From Candidatus Hydrogenedentota bacterium (GTDB taxonomy: Bacteria; Hydrogenedentota; Hydrogenedentia; Hydrogenedentales; SLHB01): 11,519 bases of DNA. The DNA is taken from NCBI GenBank assembly GCA_007136375.1, contig SLHB01000301.1, forward strand, positions 1-11,519, in the 5' to 3' direction. Shown here piece by piece: positions 7,822 to 11,519 of this stretch. The translations under genes were made by a program, and so were the position numbers. How positions within the stretch are numbered: the stretch's first letter is position 1; each line of letters begins with the position of its first letter. The notes under the pieces were generated by a model. That model worked only from the letters and a program-made list of their open reading frames with translations. It had not been told where the DNA came from and did no database searches.

Positions 7822-8519
7822 ACGTGGACGTTCTGGCCGTCGGCGCCCATCCCGACGACGTGGAGGCTGGCGCGGGCGGGGTGGTCGCCAAGCTGATCAA
7901 GAACGGGCGGCGCGTCGCCATATTGGACCTGAGCCGGGGGGAGCTCGCCAGCCGCGGCAGTCCAGAGGAGCGCGCGGCCGAGGCGGCCGAGGCGGCGCGC
8001 ATCCTTGGCGTTGCGGAACGGGCAAACGCCGCGTTGCCGGATGGCGCCATCGCCAACTCCACGGAGCAACAGCGGGTCGTCGTGCCGCACATCAGACGGT
8101 TTCGGCCCCAGGCCATTCTCGCTCCGATGGACGGCGACCGTCATCCCGACCACGGGGCCGCGCGCAGCTTGGTTCGGGACGCCAACTTCCTGTCCGGTCT
8201 CGCCCGCATCCCGGGCGGCGAGGCGCCGTGGCGGGCCAGCACCGTGTTTCACTACCGCGTCCACGGGAAGGCGGACCCGCCACAGTTGGTTATAGATATA
8301 ACCCGGGAGTTCGAAACCAAACTGGCCGCGATGGGCGCCTATGCGTCGCAGTTTCACAATCCCGGCTACAACGGGCCACCTACCTACGTGGCGTCGCCCG
8401 AATTTTGGGAAAGCATCCGGGTTCGCGCCGCTTATTGGGGAAGCCTCATTGGCGTTCAGTACGGGGAGCCGTTGTTCTCGGACGGGCCACTGGCCCTCGA
8501 CCTGCCTCCTGGATGCTAG
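7818..8519 (+). CDS. bshB: GlcNAc-malate deacetylase BshB (PIG-L/LmbE family)
   Basis: Removes the acetyl group from N-acetylglucosaminyl-L-malate to give GlcN-malate, the second step of bacillithiol synthesis; a cytoplasmic zinc hydrolase. With the TTG start at 7818 the protein has 233 residues, close to the B. subtilis BshB1 length of about 236. The zinc motif AHPDD (10-14; H11, D14, with D13 as probable general base) and the third ligand in HPDH (109-112, H112) are intact. The C-terminal YGEPLFSDGPL (215-225) fits the BshB1 tail better than a general LmbE protein. The TTG overlaps the bshC stop (TTGA, 7818-7821) and has a strong Shine-Dalgarno inside bshC. Placement between bshC and bshA makes the bacillithiol role much likelier than detoxifying amidase functions of BshB2/Bca relatives. 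Confidence 0.92.
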   Translation: MNVDVLAVGAHPDDVEAGAGGVVAKLIKNGRRVAILDLSRGELASRGSPEERAAEAAEAARILGVAERANAALPDGAIANSTEQQRVVVPHIRRFRPQAILAPMDGDRHPDHGAARSLVRDANFLSGLARIPGGEAPWRASTVFHYRVHGKADPPQLVIDITREFETKLAAMGAYASQFHNPGYNGPPTYVASPEFWESIRVRAAYWGSLIGVQYGEPLFSDGPLALDLPPGC

Positions 8520-8543
8520 GACCGGCGAGCCCGTATCATTCTC

Positions 8544-8575
8544 CCGCTGCCTGCGCTAGCGAAAGCGCGGAGCGG
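8544..8575 (+). terminator. Strong imperfect hairpin between bshB and bshA
   Basis: In the 120-nt gap, CCGCT (8544-8548) pairs with AGCGG (8571-8575) and CTGCGCT (8551-8557) pairs with AGCGCGG (8564-8570, one T-G wobble), separated on the 5' side by a 2-nt bulge. That makes 12 pairs around the loop AGCGAA. No T-tract follows (CCTCCC), so it is not a standard intrinsic terminator. It could be a transcript-end stabiliser, processing site or partial attenuator that sets a different level for bshA than for bshCB. It is typed as a terminator only for want of a better class. Confidence 0.35.
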
Positions 8576-8628
8576 CCTCCCTCCCGGCGGTGACGGCGCC
8601 GCGCCGGAGGCAACGGGCATACATCGTT

Positions 8629-8633
8629 AAGGA
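8629..8633 (+). promoter_or_regulatory. bshA ribosome-binding site
   Basis: AAGGA at 8629-8633 lies 6 nt before the ATG at 8640 and supports this start, which also gives the canonical N-terminus MRIGIT of the BshA family. Confidence 0.65.
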
Positions 8634-8639
8634 ATCGTT

Positions 8640-9812
8640 ATGCGTATCGGCATCACATGTCATCCATCGGCGGGCGGCAGCGGCATTTTGGCGACGGAGC
8701 TGGGCATCGCCCTGGCGGAGCGGGGCCACACGGTCCATTTCGTCACCTATGAGCCCCCTTTCCGCTTGCAGCACTTTCACGAAAACATCTTCTGTCACTA
8801 CGTTCAACCGCCGTCCTATCCCCTCTTCCGGTATCCTCCCATGACGCTGGCGTTGGCCACAAAGATCTCCGAGGTGGCGGAGGAAAACCAAGTCTCCTTG
8901 TGGCACGCCCACTACGCCATCCCCCACGCCGCCTGCGCGCTCCTCGGCCGCGACATGCTGCCGGAAGAGCATCGCTTCAAGATCATCACGACCTTGCACG
9001 GCACGGACATCACCCTGGTCGGCAGCGATCCTTCCTTTTTCCGCCTGACCAAGTACGCCATGGAACAGAGCGACGCCGTCACCGCGGTCTCGGATTGGCT
9101 GACGCAAGAGACGCTCCGCGAATTCCAGCTTCGCGCGCCAATCCGCACGATTCATAACTTCGTGAACATGTCCAAGTTTGATGACTACCACGCCGACCGT
9201 TGCCGCCTAGCGGAGCGCGAGGAAAAAATCGTGATGCACATCAGCAACTTCCGCCCCGTGAAGCGGGTGACTGACGTAGTCCGGGTCTTTAAGCGCATCG
9301 CCGAGGCGATTCCCGCGCGCCTGATCATGGTGGGCGACGGGCCCGAACGGATGTCCGCGGTGGGGGTAGCGAAGCAGCTTGGGATACAGGATCGGGTGAA
9401 GTACATGGGCAACCAAGACAACGTGGAAAGCCTGATGACCTGCGCCGATCTCATCATTCAGCCCAGCGAGCACGAGAGCTTCGGGCTGGTGCCCCTGGAA
9501 GCCATGGCGTGCCGAGTCCCTGTGATCGGCACCCGCAGCGGCGGCGTCGTCGAAGTCGTCGAAGACGGCGTGACGGGCTATCTCTGCGAAGTCGGGGACA
9601 TCGAAGCGATGGCCCGGAAATCCATTGCGATTCTCTCCGATCCCGAGCTCGCCGAGGAAATGGGCCGTCAAGGCAACCAGCGCGCGCTTGAGCGTTTCGG
9701 CAGGGACAGCATCGTGGACATCTACGAGGCCCTCTACCGGAAGCTTCTTGAGCCGGGCGAGACAGGGACCCGGGCCGCCGCTCCGCCAACAGCGTCCTTA
9801 TCTGGCGATTAG
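8640..9812 (+). CDS. bshA: N-acetyl-alpha-D-glucosaminyl L-malate synthase BshA (GT4 glycosyltransferase)
   Basis: First step of bacillithiol synthesis: transfers GlcNAc from UDP-GlcNAc to L-malate. GT-B fold of the GT4 family, cytoplasmic, 390 residues against about 377 in Bacillus. The N-terminal domain begins MRIGITCHPSAGGSG (1-15) with the glycine loop that binds the donor phosphate, followed by PPFRL (39-43), FRYPP (63-67), HAHYAIPHA (89-97) and LHGTDIT (119-125). These match BshA specifically rather than generic GT4 enzymes. The C-terminal domain shows HISNFRPVKR (200-209), VGDGPE (231-236) and the EX7E motif ESFGLVPLE (279-287). The last 20 or so residues (GETGTRAAAPPTASLSGD) look like a disordered tail that explains the extra length. 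It has a good Shine-Dalgarno 6 nt upstream but is set off from bshB by 120 nt holding a hairpin, so it may be expressed from the operon or in part on its own. Confidence 0.94.
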   Translation: MRIGITCHPSAGGSGILATELGIALAERGHTVHFVTYEPPFRLQHFHENIFCHYVQPPSYPLFRYPPMTLALATKISEVAEENQVSLWHAHYAIPHAACALLGRDMLPEEHRFKIITTLHGTDITLVGSDPSFFRLTKYAMEQSDAVTAVSDWLTQETLREFQLRAPIRTIHNFVNMSKFDDYHADRCRLAEREEKIVMHISNFRPVKRVTDVVRVFKRIAEAIPARLIMVGDGPERMSAVGVAKQLGIQDRVKYMGNQDNVESLMTCADLIIQPSEHESFGLVPLEAMACRVPVIGTRSGGVVEVVEDGVTGYLCEVGDIEAMARKSIAILSDPELAEEMGRQGNQRALERFGRDSIVDIYEALYRKLLEPGETGTRAAAPPTASLSGD

Positions 9813-9825
9813 GGCTTCCGCCATT

Positions 9826-9850
9826 AGTTGCAATTTGCGCAACTTTTCTT
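9826..9850 (+). terminator. Probable weak intrinsic terminator after bshA
   Basis: AGTTGC (9826-9831) pairs with GCAACT (9839-9844) around a 7-nt loop and is followed directly by a T-rich run, TTTTCTT (9844-9850). It starts 14 nt after the bshA stop. The stem is short and only half GC, so it is a weak candidate, but position and T-tract fit the end of the bacillithiol transcript. Confidence 0.45.
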
Positions 9851-9968
9851 CAGAATGCCCCAAGACCACGCATTTCACCCGTGTGCGACGCGGCGCGCGG
9901 CTGCGCCGGTGGAGCCGTTTCAAGAGGGACAGAGCGGACAGCCAACGCCATCCAAAAGGCGCCTTGAG

Positions 9969-10021
9969 ATCTTGCGGAAGATGCTGGCAGAATGCCCGGC
10001 AATGTTTTTCGGAGAATCTTC
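9969..10021 (+). promoter_or_regulatory. Possible alternative-structure leader element
   Basis: AAGAT (9978-9982) can pair with the upstream ATCTT (9969-9973, 4-nt loop) or, as GAAGAT (9977-9982), with the downstream ATCTTC (10016-10021). These helices exclude each other. Between them GCTGG (9983-9987) and CCGGC (9996-10000, one T-G pair) form a hairpin followed by AATG and five Ts (10005-10009). The arrangement resembles an attenuator, but helices are only 5-6 bp and it could be chance. Confidence 0.2.
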
Positions 10022-10164
10022 AGCGCGCCATGGGCGCCACGTTCTACCGGGTTGCTTGTGGTAAGTGGGTTCGGCCGCGGGCTTCGGCATGTTGCGTAAA
10101 CCAGCCGAAGAAAAGCGGTTCTACAGCGGGCCGCGCGTCAAGGGGCGCCCGGTCCAGGGTTAAA

Positions 10165-10170
10165 GGGAGG
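10165..10170 (+). promoter_or_regulatory. Ribosome-binding site of the Gfo/Idh/MocA gene
   Basis: GGGAGG at 10165-10170, 7 nt before the ATG at 10178, fixes the start so that the protein begins with its twin-arginine signal. Confidence 0.75.
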
Positions 10171-10177
10171 TAAGCGA

Positions 10178-11479
10178 ATGGATCTGACACGACGGCAGTT
10201 TCTGGGAAGCTCGGCGGCCGCCGCAATGACCGCGGGCGTCGTAAGCCGCAAGGTTCTCGGCGCGAATGACCGCATCCGCATCGGCGTGGCGGGCGTGCGG
10301 GGCCGCGGCAACAGCGTGGCCGGCGGCCTGAACGCGGTGGATGACAACGTTGAGATCGCCGCCCTGTGCGACATCGACGCGAACATCCTGGAGAACCGAG
10401 CGAACGAGTGGGAAGAGAACACTGGAAGCCGGCCCACGACGTACCGCGACATGCGCGATTTGATGGCCGACGACTCCATCGACGTGGTGGCTTTTGGCAC
10501 GCCCAACCACTGGCACTCCCTGGGGACCATGTGGGGCATCGAGAACGGCAAGGACGTCTTCGTCGAGAAGCCCATGTCTCACAACATCTGGGAAGGCCGG
10601 CAGATCGTGGAGGCGGTGAAGGATCGGGACGTCATCGTCCAGCACGGGACGCAGCGCCGCTCCGACCGCCGCTGGATCCGGTCCATGGAGCGCATGCGGG
10701 ACGGCGTGATCGGCGACATCTACATGGGCCGGGCCATTTGTTTCCGGCATCGCCATTCCATCGGGTTTGAGCCTATCACCGAGCCGCCGGATCACATCGA
10801 CTGGACCTTGTTCCAGGGTCCGTCGCAAGAGCGCGCCTACCACGGCAACTACGTGCACTACAATTGGCACTGGTTCTTTGAGTACGGCAACGGCGAGGTC
10901 GGCAACCAAGGCGTGCACCAGACCGACATCGGCATGTGGGGCATGAACAAGGGCCTGCCCGTCCGGGTGTACAGCGCCGGCGGCCGTTACGGGTACGAAG
11001 ACCAGGCGGAGACGCCCAACACCCAGACCAGCGTCTTCACCTTCGCCGACGGCACCAAGTTCGTCTTCGACGTGCGTGGCCGTTACACGTACCACGAAGA
11101 GGGGATGAACGTCGCGAACTACTTCTTCGGCTCCGACGGCTACATGGCCGAGCGGGACTTCTATGACACCGACGGCAACGAGATCGACGACGAAGACAGC
11201 GACGCCATTGACGCCGTTGCCGAGATCAGCACGGGCAACCACTATCAAGACTTCATCAACGCCGTGCGCAGCCGGGACAAGAGCATGATTCACGGCACGG
11301 CGCTGGACGGTCATATCTCCTCGACCATCTGCCACATGGCCAACATCTCGTATCAGCTTCAGCGCGAGCTGGTTTTCGATCCGGCGTCCGAGCTGTTCGT
11401 GGACGACGACGAAGCCAACAGCCACCTCATGCGGAAGCGCGAGTACCGGCCGGGCTTCGAAGTCACGGCGTACACCTAG
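10178..11479 (+). CDS. Gfo/Idh/MocA-family oxidoreductase with Tat signal
   Basis: NAD(P)-dependent oxidoreductase of the glucose-fructose oxidoreductase/inositol dehydrogenase family, 433 residues; the substrate is probably a sugar, sugar acid or polyol but cannot be read from the sequence. The N-terminus MDLTRRQFLG carries a twin-arginine motif (R5, R6) before an alanine-rich stretch (12-23), so export as a folded protein with its cofactor is likely; no clear AxA cleavage site is visible and it may stay anchored. The Rossmann domain (about 31-150) has IGVAGVRGRG (35-44), TPNHWH (108-113) and the cofactor/catalytic EKP (130-132). The C-terminal sheet domain has GNQGVHQTDIGMW (242-254) with the likely catalytic H247/D250 pair. 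An acidic insertion lies at about 330-345 (DTDGNEIDDEDSD) and another short acidic run at 409-412. Paralogues with this layout are abundant in PVC and Hydrogenedentota-like genomes. It is separated from the bacillithiol genes by 365 nt and is probably a separate transcription unit. Confidence 0.9.
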   Translation: MDLTRRQFLGSSAAAAMTAGVVSRKVLGANDRIRIGVAGVRGRGNSVAGGLNAVDDNVEIAALCDIDANILENRANEWEENTGSRPTTYRDMRDLMADDSIDVVAFGTPNHWHSLGTMWGIENGKDVFVEKPMSHNIWEGRQIVEAVKDRDVIVQHGTQRRSDRRWIRSMERMRDGVIGDIYMGRAICFRHRHSIGFEPITEPPDHIDWTLFQGPSQERAYHGNYVHYNWHWFFEYGNGEVGNQGVHQTDIGMWGMNKGLPVRVYSAGGRYGYEDQAETPNTQTSVFTFADGTKFVFDVRGRYTYHEEGMNVANYFFGSDGYMAERDFYDTDGNEIDDEDSDAIDAVAEISTGNHYQDFINAVRSRDKSMIHGTALDGHISSTICHMANISYQLQRELVFDPASELFVDDDEANSHLMRKREYRPGFEVTAYT

Positions 11480-11519
11480 GCCGGGGACGCTTAGCAATCC
11501 AGACCCACACACGACAAAG

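Larger units (their letters stand above)
9813..10177 (+). other. Gene-free 365-nt intergenic stretch
   Basis: Between bshA and the Gfo/Idh/MocA gene. It holds a terminator-like hairpin (9826-9850), a 6-bp GC hairpin (CGGCGC 9891-9896 with GCGCCG 9903-9908), a cluster of alternative pairings (9969-10021) and the ribosome-binding site of the next gene. I see no RNA gene and no plausible bacterial -10/-35 pair with standard spacing. Short open frames here lack ribosome-binding sites and a convincing protein-like composition. It probably contains the promoter and leader of the downstream gene. Confidence 0.6.

Noticed and set aside
9828..10064. Possible 78-codon small gene in the intergenic stretch
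   Set aside because: Starts at TTG inside the terminator-like hairpin, has no ribosome-binding site, and the product resembles no family I recognise.
10089..10125. Possible -35/-10 promoter (TTGCGT and TTCTAC) before the oxidoreductase gene
   Set aside because: The spacing is about 21 nt and the -10 match is poor, so it is not a credible sigma-70-type promoter.
10160..11512. Long open frame (450 codons) antisense to the Gfo/Idh/MocA gene
   Set aside because: Same cause: high GC at third positions removes stops on the opposite strand. The product is a low-complexity V/H/D/A-rich sequence.

Overview
The window is a high-GC bacterial chromosomal segment carrying nine protein genes, all on the + strand and mostly tightly packed. 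I see no tRNA, rRNA, CRISPR array, insertion sequence, integrase or other sign of recent transfer. The taxon is not fixed by the sequence. The bacillithiol genes together with a Tat-signal Gfo/Idh/MocA oxidoreductase, of a style abundant in Planctomycetota, Verrucomicrobiota, Lentisphaerota and Hydrogenedentota, suggest a Gram-negative-type member of the PVC/Hydrogenedentota-like groups rather than a Bacillus relative. This is an inference of low to moderate strength.

Layout. (1) 1-770 is the 3' part of dxr (MEP isoprenoid pathway), followed by rseP (915-2615), an intramembrane site-2 protease with what look like three PDZ-type modules. This is the widespread envelope/isoprenoid neighbourhood. 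(2) 2709-4013 is lysC (aspartate kinase) and 4025-5467 is pyk (pyruvate kinase). The pyk Shine-Dalgarno sequence overlaps the lysC stop codon, so the two are probably co-translated. (3) 5510-9812 is a compact low-molecular-weight-thiol cluster: a SAM-dependent methyltransferase, bshC, bshB and bshA. The first three genes overlap by 4 nt, by 4 nt (ATGA, TTGA) and are probably translationally coupled. bshA follows after a 120-nt gap containing a strong hairpin. (4) A 365-nt gene-free stretch (9813-10177) starts with a terminator-like hairpin and separates the cluster from a Tat-signal Gfo/Idh/MocA-family oxidoreductase (10178-11479).

How the genes work together. BshA joins GlcNAc from UDP-GlcNAc to L-malate, BshB removes the acetyl group, and BshC is thought to add cysteine, giving bacillithiol. 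The methyltransferase, whose stop codon overlaps the bshC start, is the most interesting gene. Its position makes it a good candidate for the enzyme that converts bacillithiol to N-methyl-bacillithiol, as described in Chlorobaculum tepidum. That would make this window a complete N-methyl-bacillithiol locus in one run of genes. The other genes are central metabolism and housekeeping and appear to be ordinary, intact family members.
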